Shown: positions 36,801 to 46,347 of the stretch, piece by piece | Numbering within the stretch: the stretch's first letter is position 1 | Layout of the letters: each line of letters opens with the position of its first letter | Source: Caenorhabditis remanei | Lineage: Eukaryota; Nematoda; Chromadorea; Rhabditida; Rhabditidae | Direction of reading: 5' to 3' | Assembly: GCF_010183535.1 (NCBI RefSeq) | Contig: NC_071328.1 | Location: 4,898,001-4,962,000, forward strand | DNA length: 64,000 nucleotides | The notes under the pieces: generated by a model | The model's database searches: none | Told to the model about the DNA's origin: nothing | Seen by the model: the letters and a program-made list of their open reading frames with translations, nothing else | Made by a program: the position numbers and the translations under genes

Positions 36801-37020
36801 CATAGTTGAGTTTAAGTCTCATAACTTCAATTTGTTCAGAGATCGCTATCGGAAACGAACTTGGGGAATTCATAAGTTCACCAGTCCAAATTACATTGTT
36901 CGAGAGACTGATCAACATGTGGCATCCATAAAGATTGCAGATAACAATATCACTTTTGCCGCGTCGGATATCACTGAAAAAGAGTTTTTGGAGAAACGCC
37001 CCGTCAAGAGACTCTATTGA
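33847..37020 (+). CDS. Double F-box/FBA protein, 733 residues
   Basis: Exons 33847-34154, 34202-34810, 34896-35414, 36209-36793 and 36840-37020 join in phase to one 2202-nt frame. Module 1 has an F-box (FPLRVQTEIFSSMELIDIL...FCSK) and an FBA domain (TRNHPF... GRQLFISGG ... DVIQFLNSWKSS). Module 2 repeats this order: F-box (SWLIQREIFSNMELVDLLMM) at 35126-35185, then TRNHPL... GRQLFIDDG ... IIQFLNKWRSS. Both FBA domains end alike (DADQHVASLRI / ETDQHVASIKI). Module 1's last coding exon runs straight into the second F-box with no stop and no nearby methionine, so a tandem duplicate appears fused. A GGCCCG foldback fills the fourth intron. If the intron at 34811 were retained, module 1 would end at TAG directly after the donor. 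The expected role is an SCF ubiquitin-ligase adaptor. Confidence 0.82.
35566..36157. mobile_element. GGCCCG-rich foldback family B, ~590-bp copy
   Basis: Begins ATACTTGCAATATTCCGGGC and ends GCCCGCCCCGGCCCGTTGCA. It fills most of the intron that joins the second F-box exon to its FBA exon. Confidence 0.65.
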
Positions 37021-37101
37021 AAACAAAAAATCTTTAATTGTATGTTTAAGAAGACAACATTCTGAAATTTATATTGTTATGAACATCTTAATAACTTTGA
37101 T

Positions 37102-39418
37102 TCAAACACTGCTGTTTAATAAATTTGGTTCTGTCACGTTTTGTTGAATCTTCGGTCTAAACTTCCATTTGAATTTCCGCTCGTCCACTTCCACAATCTC
37201 GTACTCCTCTTTATCCTTGATGACTCCTTCCTCAATGAGGCGCATCCGTTCCTGCACATAATGCTTGGCGAGCTGCGAATCGAATTGAACACTTTGTTCA
37301 GAAACGAAATCTTTTAAAGTAGTACAGAACCGCTCAAAAGTATATTAAGTTTTGGTTTTTTCAGTTGAAATTGTCCAAGTTTGAGAGTGTGTCATAGTAA
37401 TACTGATGAGTCCCATCAGGTAGATTTTTAATGGATCCTACAGATCATGAGTAGAGCTCCATTTTTGTAGCTGGCAACTTTTTTGTACGAACACTCCCTA
37501 GTGAGTTATGGTCGGTCACTTTCGGACGACAGCTCGAAAATTGCTCTATTTTGCACTGAAATGGGTCGATTTGAGTTAGCTTCCTTTTTTCACTCCAACA
37601 AATCCCCCCACAACCACAGTTTATTTTTCTTCAAAACAATAATCATCCATTCAAATAGAATTCTTGTTACTCGGTGGTGGTGGTGGTGGGAGAGTCGGTA
37701 TAACAGTAGTCGGGGCGAAGATGAAAACGTTGATCTGGAACGCCAAAAGAATCAGTGAAGAAACAATTTCTACCGTATACCTTGGTATAAAGACGCTCCA
37801 ACGGCCACTCGGTGACGGATTTCTTCCAGATGGTTTTGGCCATCAGACCTCCATCCTGGAAAATGAGATAATTAGTCTAATTAGCGGTTATAATTGGGGT
37901 GTCTAGGTGGTCGCAAGCTTTCAGTGGTGGCGGTAGGAGGCTACCTATCTAAGAACCATGACTCGAACCCCACTACCCTCAACTTTTCACTATTTCTTGT
38001 CTTCCAAGTTCTCCAGACTACAGTACCCCCCCACTCACCTTGGCCGTCGCCGGCTCAATCTGATCCGGTAATCTGAGACACTCGATGGCCATTTTGATAC
38101 GTCTCTGCGTGTATTCACCGACTGCCAATGGCCAATCATCCGATGACATCAAATATAATTTGATCGTTTTTCTCTCTTCTGCCTTCAGAATTCCACACGA
38201 CGAATCGATTCGAAAACATTTCTCTCGTGTTTTGATGAGGTATGTCACTGGATAGGATTCACGGTTTTCGATGAAGAAACGGACGAATAGAGGCGTTTTG
38301 TAGCCGTTTTGAGAAGTGAAACACAGCCATCTGGAAGATTTGGGAAAGATGATGAGAAAGAGTGGTTGAGTGTGTTCGAAGATTTAAGGAGACGGTATTG
38401 AGAAAGAAAAATTCTGGGAATCTAAGAATCAAAAGTCTGAGAATCGAAACTCAAGATTCTCTGAATGTTCCCTTTATAGAAAGTTTTGAAGCCATATTTG
38501 CTCGACACAGTTTTTACAACAGCGCTCTACCGAAATCTACCTGAAAAAATGTCTCTTTTTCTCTGAGTCTCTCAATTTCGCACACAATTTTCTTCGGTTT
38601 CGGTAGAGCGCGGTAGTAAGAAGTGAGCCGTTCTTATATCAGATTCCAAGAATAAGTTTCAAATCTAGAATTTCAGAAAACATTAGTTTTCAGATACTGC
38701 GCTCTATTTCAGATTTTCAGAATTCTTGAAGTTTGAAATACCTTATTTCGAATTTTTAGAGCTTTCACATTTTTTTCAATCTTATTGTACTAGATTTCAA
38801 AAATTTGGCTTCTGGAAGCTTCTGGAATTTCAGATTCTCTTTTTTTTCAATATATGTATGCAATTATCGGATTTTCGGATTATTAGCTCCCAGAATTTAT
38901 AATTTTTCTAAAAAGTTCAGACTTTAAAGACTCCGATTCAAGAACCAACGAAAGATGCAGAAGTTCCTTAAATTCAGCTTTTGCCTGATTTCCAATTTAA
39001 CAGAAATCGGATTTATTGAATTCCTAAATTCTAGATTTTCAGATTTTTAGTTGTTTAGGTTAGGCATTTCCAGCTATCCCGATAAGGGTTGTGCGAAAAA
39101 ATGTTCGGACGAAAAGTTTTCAGATAGTTTTCTGGGGATCCGATGCTTACATTTTTCATACAAATTCTAGATTTTTGTCTCCGAAAAACTAAAATTCAGA
39201 CTGTTTGTTACCTCGGATAAACGATGAGATCTCGATCGGGCGACGAGCATTGCAGTTTCATATTCGATAATTCGTTCAGGTCTTTTACCTTTTTCTCTGC
39301 AAGAAAAAAAATAATTTTCAGCTCTCCCACGGATCCCCTTACCACTGTCCACCATAACTGCCATTTTTCGAGTTTCTGTTTTTTGTGAGTTCAATTTGGA
39401 AATGCATGAAGTTGCCAT
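37102..39418 (-). CDS. MSP-domain protein, 232 residues
   Basis: Exons 39418-39343, 39296-39212, 38330-38039, 37855-37781 and 37272-37102 join in phase. The MSP fold (immunoglobulin-like, as in major sperm protein and VAP proteins) starts at about residue 40 with LQCSSPDRDLIVYP and continues FTSQNGYKTPLFVRFFIENR, YPVTYLIKT, CGILKAEERKTIKLYLMSSD. A charged C-terminal extension follows (LAKHYVQERMRLIEEGVIKD), unlike the short classic MSPs. There is no signal peptide, so a cytosolic role is likely. The start codon is 79 bp after the stop of the chitin-binding gene on the same strand, spacing compatible with an operon. Introns carry a MITE (38498-38635) and a foldback half (37325-37590). Confidence 0.85.
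37118..37123 (+). terminator. Candidate poly(A) signal of the double F-box gene
   Basis: AATAAA lies 98 bp past the F-box stop and falls within the last coding exon of the opposite-strand MSP gene, so the two convergent transcripts would overlap. Confidence 0.5.
37325..37590. repeat. Foldback family C, left-half copy
   Basis: Begins CAGAACCGCTCAAAAGTATA after a TA and matches the left arm and centre of the element at 25568-26006 (CAAGTTTGAGAGTGTGTCAT; TTTTTGTAGCTGGCAACTTT). The right arm is missing. It sits in intron 4 of the MSP-domain gene. Confidence 0.7.
38498..38635 (+). mobile_element. MITE family A, copy 4
   Basis: Starts GCTCGACACAGTTTTTACAA, ends GCGGTAGTAAGAAGTGAGCC. It is in intron 2 of the MSP-domain gene. 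Confidence 0.82.
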
Positions 39419-39426
39419 GAAACAGC

Positions 39427-39432
39427 TTTATT
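39427..39432 (-). terminator. Candidate poly(A) signal of the chitin-binding gene
   Basis: AATAAA on the minus strand, 65 bp past the chitin-binding gene stop and only 9 bp before the MSP-gene ATG. This is tight even for a nematode operon. Confidence 0.4.
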
Positions 39433-39497
39433 TGCGTTAGGAATTTAATAAAAAAGAAGCGTCAGAAATGTTGTCACGCATTAAAAAGAGAAAACAA

Positions 39498-42400
39498 TTA
39501 TTTTTTGAATTGGTTTCCTGGATAAGGGTATGTGGTCTGAGTTGGTTGAGGATATGGTGGCCAAGTCGGGGAAATCGTTGGACGGGTATATGGTCGACAT
39601 TGGCCACGATTATGGTCACAGGTCAAGATGGATTGATTCCAGACGGTCCCTTGTCCACAGCTTCTTTGGGTCCACACTCCTGGAATCATAAGGTTACGGT
39701 AGGTATTGTAGCTGTATCTTGACTACAATAAGTATATGCGAAGCTACTGTAGACGTGTTGGACATTCGGTTACTGTAGACCACATAAAGTTACGGTAGAG
39801 TTACTGTAGCTAGAAATTAAGCTTGGCAGATGGAAGATGATGTGTGTACTGTGCTACTGCTGTCAGGTTTCGGTGCTAAGGCTACTGTAGTTAACTTGCC
39901 AGGAACTGATTTTCAGACAATTTCAAATACAGAATCGTGTTCCCCGTACTTGAATTAGTCTAAAAATCAATTTTCATCGCGATCTAATAAAATGTCGTGA
40001 AATCCGATGTTTGGTCCGCAAACACCGAGCTACCGCACTCCAAAAAATCAAATTGACGCTAGAAGCTCCAAAAACGACAATTCTTGCTCAAATTTCGCGA
40101 GGAACTCGAATTTGGTGTCAGTTTTCTAAAAAAGTTCATGAATTCGCGCCGATATGCAAAAATGTTCAAAATCCGGTAGATCAAAAATTCCGATTTTTGT
40201 AATTTTTAGCACAGGATCGTGTTCCCTGTGCTTGAATTAGCCTAGAAATCAATTTTCATCTCGATCTCTCGAATTGTCGTAAATCGGGTGTTTGGTCCGC
40301 AAACACCAGTGACCTGACATGTTACTGTAGTGTGGTTACTGTAGACATAATGGAGTGTCAGAATACGATAGATATTTCTGCAGTGCTTGCTAGTTTACCA
40401 TTGCCCGTAGATAGATTGCCCTAGTGTATCCAAAATAGATTCAAGTGGTCATGGGTTACTGTAGACTAGATAAAAGACCAGTCGGTTTACGTCGCCTAAC
40501 GGCGACTAAACCTCCTTCCCTACACCACCCTTCTCAGTTTTACAGCGCCTGCGGCGCTTCTTAGCTGAGCAGTCCGTTCCGACAAAGCACAATTGTAAAA
40601 CCTCTCGTTTTTAGACCAATATTCTACAAAATTTCCCAACTTCTTTTTTTATTCAGATGGAATATAGAATTTAGAATGAACGGATTTTGAATTTACCAAT
40701 CTGAGCTTTCTTCGTATGTTATCCTTGTTTCAAAATAATCTTACAGAAGAACTGAAACTTGATCACTTTTCTTTTTGCCACCTCAAACAGCGAGTGATCA
40801 TTCCGATATCAATTTTTAATTTTTTGACTGATCGGTGGCGATGCCTCCTCCCTCCCCACAGTAACAAAAAATAAATCAATTAGTTATAACAAACCCATAC
40901 GTTTGCTGAAAACGATTAGGAGAGATCTAATGGCAAACTCGAATTTTAGGATACTTAACAGAGGAACAAAGTTTTCTCCAGTTCCTCTCTCTTATACTTC
41001 TATATCACAACTTCTTTTTTCGATCCTGAAGGAATATGGATTTTAGAATGAGCGGCTTTTTACTTTACCTTTACCGGAACTACCTTCACTGAAACTATTT
41101 CACAATACTCCTACAGATGAACTGGAACTTGATAACTCTTCCTTCCACCGCCTTCTTTCCCAACGGGTAGCAGGTATGGCGGGGGAAAAAGTGGTCTTCC
41201 CTCACTAAAAAGAGAGTGGTCATTCAGATCTAAAATTTTAATTTTTGACTCATCGATGGCGACGCCGTTTCCCTCCTCTGAATATGGCAGATAAATACCC
41301 TGTTTTAATAAACTCTCATCCTAGAATTCATTACTTTTTTGAAGGTAGCCGAGCTTTGACAAAGTCTCTTATTCACAAATCACCATCACTTCTTGAGTAG
41401 TGTTCTTCCATTTATTTGCCTCTTCGTAAGTATATTGCATACAAAGTACTGCTTTTCAAAGTTCTTTACTGATCGGCGGCGATGCCGCCTCCCTCCCCCC
41501 CGCGAAGCTGCGGAAGAAATTCTTATTGTTAACTGCTATCAGTGTGAATAGTGCCAAAAAACGGTACCTATTTAACCCTTTTGATCTCGATTGTAACGAA
41601 GTTATTTACAACTTTCATATACTGGCTGTCTATGTTCTTATCAAAATTAAAAACCAAAAAACTTTTCCGACCTGGCGGGAACGAACTCATCACCCCATGC
41701 GTGAGAGTCATCTGCGTAGACCGCTACACCAAATACGCGCGGCCGGGGGCGCTCTCGAGAGTGCAGTCAAGAAACACCGAGTCAGTAGTATCAGGTTGAT
41801 AATTTGAGCCTTCTACCACCCTGTCGGGACACACCTTTTCTCATTTTCTCAACGCCATTTACCGTTGAAATCGGTATCGTCTCCAGAAGACGTCAAATTT
41901 GACATTTTTGAAAAAATAAAAGTTCGGGCATTATCAGGGACAAATTTCCAAGCGACCTGTCTAAGTTTCATTACAAACGGTTCAGTACAGATGGCGCTAG
42001 AGTCGGCGACATACGGACTTACAAACAGATCTGTTGAATATTATTAGTAAAGATTACTGTACCCACCAGAATCAGAAAGAGGTGCTGGGTATCTAGAAGT
42101 CTGAGCAAAAAGTGTAATTACTAGATTACTGTATCAATCTCACCTGAAGCACACTGATAAAAGTTCTTGCAGTTATAAACATCTGGTTTGTATCCAGCTC
42201 TTCCTCCCGACTCAGTACATGATCCATAGTATTCAGTGGTCGTCGGTGGGGGACGAGTTGTCCAACGTGTCGTTGGATATGTTTGAACATTCATACACAT
42301 GTTCTGTGATTGAACGAAAACTGCTCCTTCCTGACAGAATCTGATGTTGAATCCTTCGCCATTCCACGTGCATTCCTTATATTTTGTGGGCTCAAAGCGA

Positions 42401-43570
42401 ATCGGATGACGGGATCCAGGGACACAGATTCTGCCCTTGGAATTGGTTGGAGGAGTTGGCGCCATGGTGGGAGAGTTGATGAGCACACAGAATCCACTCT
42501 GGAAAACATAAGTCACTTCATTTCAAGAGTATCTGACAGTCCTGAATTTCTATTGTCTTGAATTTCTATAATCGCGCGGAATTCAGATTTCTAGGTTTCA
42601 AATTTCCTGCAGTTCAAAAGCGAAAATCCTTCTGAATTTCTTGTTTTTTGAACTTCAGATACCGTTAATTATAATTTTTCAAGCTCCTAACTTTCTTACG
42701 ACCCCCAATTTGCCAAATTCTGGGATTACTGTATTTCTAGATTTTCAGAAAATTGGAACCACCTCCCACCCAGGATTGGGAAAATTACGGGGCGGCCCAA
42801 CCCTGTCGCCCGGATCAAAAAAAAGTGCACAATTTTTTCACAAATTAAAAAAAAAAATTTTTTTTTTGAAATTTTCATTAAAAAATAGTCAGGAGGTCCT
42901 CGTAAGCTTCAGTTTTCATCAATATTCAAAAACATAATTTTTCGACTTTTTTCAGAAACTTCACGAAATCACGTATTTTAATGGAACTGTTTCGTATCTT
43001 TACGCTTAAGAGTTTTGTTCTCCACGCACTTGTTCAAATTCACTGCGTATCGACTCTAAATTATCACTACCAATCTAGCGAGGATACGCTGTGAACAGAA
43101 AATCAGAATTTTGAATGTCAGGATTCCGTTTTCTACGAAAATCTAGATTATTAAACTTCTGAAATTCTGGATAACAGAATTCTGAAAATCCAGAATTCCC
43201 AAATACTTCGCTTCCTCATATTTGAGATTCTAAACCCCAAGGTTACTGTATTTCAGAATACTCACCTCGTTACCTCGTTTCTTACCGTAATCCTATAGTT
43301 CTCAACTCACCATTTGATCAAAAAAGTACTCGAATAGGCATTCCTCCTGAACCCATCGATTATTCACACATTTGAAATACTTTCTCGAGTGAAACTCATG
43401 CGGTTTCCGTTCTCCTTCGAAGCAGACCACGTTCTTCGCTGAAATCTTTTCCAATTCTAAAGCTGATTCTTTTGAGTTTGACACCTACATTTTGCAGCTG
43501 AAGCTACTCCGACGGCGAAGAGGAAAAGATAGAAGAGAAGCATTGTTGATGATGATTTCTCATTGGACAT
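39498..43570 (-). CDS. Secreted chitin-binding (peritrophin-A) protein, 248 residues
   Basis: Exons 43570-43489, 43438-43311, 42498-42144 and 39679-39498 join in phase. A signal peptide follows the start (second Met onward: MLLFYLFLFAVGVASA). Chitin-binding type-2 domains with the usual six-cysteine pattern can be seen: one with CFEGERKPHEFHSRKYFKC, one with CVPGSRHPIRFEPTKYKECT, and a third split by the large intron (SCTESGGRAGY, CKNFYQCASG, then SCGQGTVWNQSILTCDH). A Thr/Pro linker separates domains 2 and 3, and the C-terminus is Pro/Tyr-rich. The likely place of action is extracellular matrix, gut lining or eggshell. The last intron is 2.5 kb and full of repeats. From memory this may be the orthologue of C. 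elegans W03F11.1. Confidence 0.85.
39680..42143 (-). repeat. Repeat-filled 2.46-kb intron of the chitin-binding gene
   Basis: Contains clusters of TTACTGTAG motifs (39690-39900, 40310-40470), a direct repeat of ~95 bp at 39933-40028 and 40209-40308 (both ending GGTCCGCAAACACC), an older tandem duplication at about 40640-40870 and 41020-41290 (shared GATCGGTGGCGATGCC-like block, seen a third time at 41470), and a tRNA-like segment near 41680-41755. Confidence 0.65.
41677..41755 (-). repeat. tRNA-like / SINE-like segment with Pol III box A and box B
   Basis: On the minus strand TGGTGTAGCGG fits the box A consensus; about 35 bases later GAGTTCGTTCC resembles box B. The acceptor stem is not convincingly paired, so this looks more like a tRNA-derived repeat than a functional tRNA. 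Confidence 0.4.
42760..42830. repeat. Family B-like fragment
   Basis: Short GGGGCGGCCC / TCGCCCGGATC block followed by AT-rich sequence like the arms of the other copies. It lies in the chitin-binding gene intron. Confidence 0.4.
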
Positions 43571-44167
43571 CTCGCTTTCTTTTATAGAATTTCAGAACAA
43601 AAGAGCCAATTGTTTGAAATAAAATGAAAGAAATGAGTAATTGATTGAAAAAAGGAGAAAAAGGAGAATGAATTCCAGACGATTCGTCATCCAATATTGG
43701 TCAAATGTTTGTTTCCGGAAGTGTCCAAAAAATCAAGTTTTGGAGAAATAGAGATTTTGATTACTCAAGGAGTTTTCGGCGGTAAATCGCCTACAGTTTC
43801 AGCGATGAACTCTCGTTTTAAGGCTACTAGCCTTGAACGAGGTGACAATGCTTCGGCTATATTCTAAATTTGATTTCATTTTTGTTTTGAATGAACTGTT
43901 GATGGATTTTCAGGCGCACCACGAAAATCGGGGAGCGCCTTTGAATCGGGGAACGAAAATCGGGGAAAGTCCGCACGGTCGAACGCAAAGTGCGGCGCAC
44001 TTTTTTTCTGAATTTTTTTTTGCAACAAGGTTTTGGCAAAGTTTGTGCTATTTGTGTATTTTATCGGCATGAAATTTTATTCTCATCATGAATTATATTG
44101 ATTTTTGTAAAAAAAAAATTATTTTGAAAATAACAGAAATGAAAAACTTTAACAAAATCTCAGATTT
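43571..44167. other. Intergenic region, no gene seen
   Basis: Upstream of the chitin-binding gene start, so it should hold its promoter. It contains a pair of short GGGGAACGAAAATCGGGGA repeats near 43930-43970. No exon is supported. Confidence 0.45.
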
Positions 44168-45720
44168 TCAACTCAAATTAGGGATGCTCATGTACGAGTG
44201 AATAGTGTTTTCGAATTGATCGAAACCATCATAATTTTGAGAAACGAGGTTCTGAAAATCTTTGTTTTTGTACAGAACAAAATTCTTCTTTCGTGATATT
44301 TTTGCCATTCCCGTTTCTTCGAATTTGTCCTTGGATTCAACCCAATCAGCAGATCTTTTAATTGCAATTCCAAACTGCTCATGTTCATTATGCTTGAAGA
44401 GGTGCTATAATTGTATAATGAAAAGTATTAATTTGTAGTTGTTCTTACTGAGTACAAGGAAAACAAGCTTTCACTTGGGTTGTTGGTGTATTTAGCCCCA
44501 CGTTGAGATCTTTTTACACAATTCCAATGCTCGACAGAAAACATAGATTGATTCTTGAAATACGAGTTGTTCAGATAATTGAAAAACCCTGAATTTAAAC
44601 TTATTTTGAAGCATTTTGTTGAACAATCTGAAATCTAGTTTGCAATTTTTCTATAATTTGTCTGGTAACCTTGTGTACGAGATCAATTTAGATCATACTT
44701 GTCATTTGACGGGCCGGCCCGGCCCGGGTGGAAATTTTTTTTTTAATTTTGGCACCCCAAAAATAATTTTCAAGTGCTTTTTTATCACTACTTTAGAACT
44801 AATAAAAATCATCAATTCAGTCGAGTTTCTGCAGAAAATGCTCCAAAAACCACTTCTTCAAAAATTAATACTGAAAAAACATGTTTTTCGAAAAAAGTCA
44901 CTTCACCCGGGCCGGGCCGACCAGGTTGACCGGGCCGGGCCGGGCCGGTGAAAATTTGGAAATCGGCCCGGCCCGGCCCGTGACAAGTATGATTTAGATA
45001 AGATTTCAGGTTTAAAGTCCAGCTTTCTTTGCGCGTTCATCTTCGAACTAAACGATTTCAAGATCTTTAGAACTGGAATGAAAACAAAAACTCTAGAATC
45101 TGTTTACAAGACTAACTTGTTGCAGAATTACCAAGAAGGAAATACATCATCTGCGGTTTTTCTCTCTTTCCTTCCGCTTGAAGAACCTTCATCATCGTCG
45201 TCATCTGATTCTGAATCTGAATTGTCTTCAACTGAACCACCACCAATGCATTCGCCGATTCTATCTGAAATATAAACAAATTTCACCTAAATATTACTAA
45301 TATGGCTGACAAAGTAGCTTAGCCTCATCTGATTCAGACAAATCATGTAATAAATTGCGATCTTCGTATGGCTCATTCAACGATCTTTTTAAAGTCATCG
45401 GGAGGTTCATAAAAGAATTTATCGACTATCTTCCACTGCATTGCTCGCAACATACGTATCCATATCCATGTCATCATCATAGTCCTTTTCAACTTCTTTG
45501 TCCTTTTCAACTTCTGAAGCATTCTCTTTATGTGAATCTTTTGCAGATTCCTCGTTTCTATTCAACAGTGCTTGTCTCCTTCCAGAAAACCATATCCGTT
45601 GAATTTATGTGTCTTGTGACGGTCACTGACGAAATCTGTAACGAAAACGTTTGGCAGAGAAGAAAATGCATGCTCTGAAATGAAACTAACTTCAAAAAAA
45701 TACAAAAGAAAGCAGTAGAA
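44168..45720 (-). pseudogene. Decayed gene with MULE-transposase-like C-terminus
   Basis: Two exons at the 3' end splice cleanly: 44588-44449 and 44404-44168 (TGA), reading FSVEHWNCVKRSQRGAKYTN, then NPSESLFSLYSHLF and EQFGIAIKRSADWVESKDKF. The W-N-C ... TNN-P-E pattern resembles the C-terminal region of MULE-type transposase-derived proteins. Upstream, 45264-45132 encodes an acidic Ser/Asp stretch (VEDNSDSESDDDDDEGSSSG), and 45470-45640 has further charged coding-like sequence with shifted frames and stops. A GGCCCG foldback (44693-44994) splits the region. I could not connect the pieces in one frame, so I call it a pseudogene; a functional gene with exons I have misjudged remains possible. 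Confidence 0.45.
44693..44994. mobile_element. GGCCCG-rich foldback family B, complete ~300-bp copy
   Basis: Ends are ATCATACTTGTCATTTGACG and CCGTGACAAGTATGAT, with several tandem GGCCC units next to both. It interrupts the decayed MULE-like gene. Confidence 0.75.
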
Positions 45721-46347
45721 ACAGGGGAAATGACAGAGGCGGCAGCGTTGAAGACTTCATAACCCTGAAAACAAAAAAAATCGATGAAATAGGCATAAAA
45801 GTGGTAAAATATGACAGCGAAGCAAGAATATTTTAAAATAAACAAAAATAAAAGAGTATAAACGAGAAAAATCGATAAAAATTGCTTGAAAATTAGGAGA
45901 AAAATTAAATTAATTTTCGCGAAAAGATACTACTGTAGCACTCGTTTCGACTGTGTCGGAGTAACGTCATTTTCGTGGCGAAATATCGCGATTTCCCAAT
46001 TGTCGGATTTTTCAGCTCTCGATAATACTATTATCCTTAGCTAGTTCCATTTTGAGCATGCTCCTTTAATAACGTACTTTGTGTCGAAACAACTGTTTAC
46101 TGTAGAATTTTTGCAAATGCAAAATGGTGAGAAAAGGATAGGGAACCGGTTACTTGGCAGAACACGTTTCGTAAAATTTTCAGCTTTTCGGGATTCGTTT
46201 CGATACTAGCTGCTCTTAGGTTTCTGCAGGAGATTTCTCGGAGTTTCTCGCTTTCTTTGGTTTTTGTCGATTCTTTAATTATTTCTTTTGTACCAACTGT
46301 TTTCAAAATGTTTATTTTAATTGTATCAAAACTTCCAATGAAAAAAA
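45721..46347. other. Intergenic AT-rich region
   Basis: Holds the 3' end region of the guanylate cyclase gene, with minus-strand AATAAA at 46311-46316 about 32 bp past its stop. No other feature seen. Confidence 0.5.

Noticed and set aside
37911..37975. tRNA-like GACTCGAACCCC box in the MSP-gene intron
   Set aside because: No clear box A or clover-leaf pairing; too weak to annotate as a tRNA or SINE.
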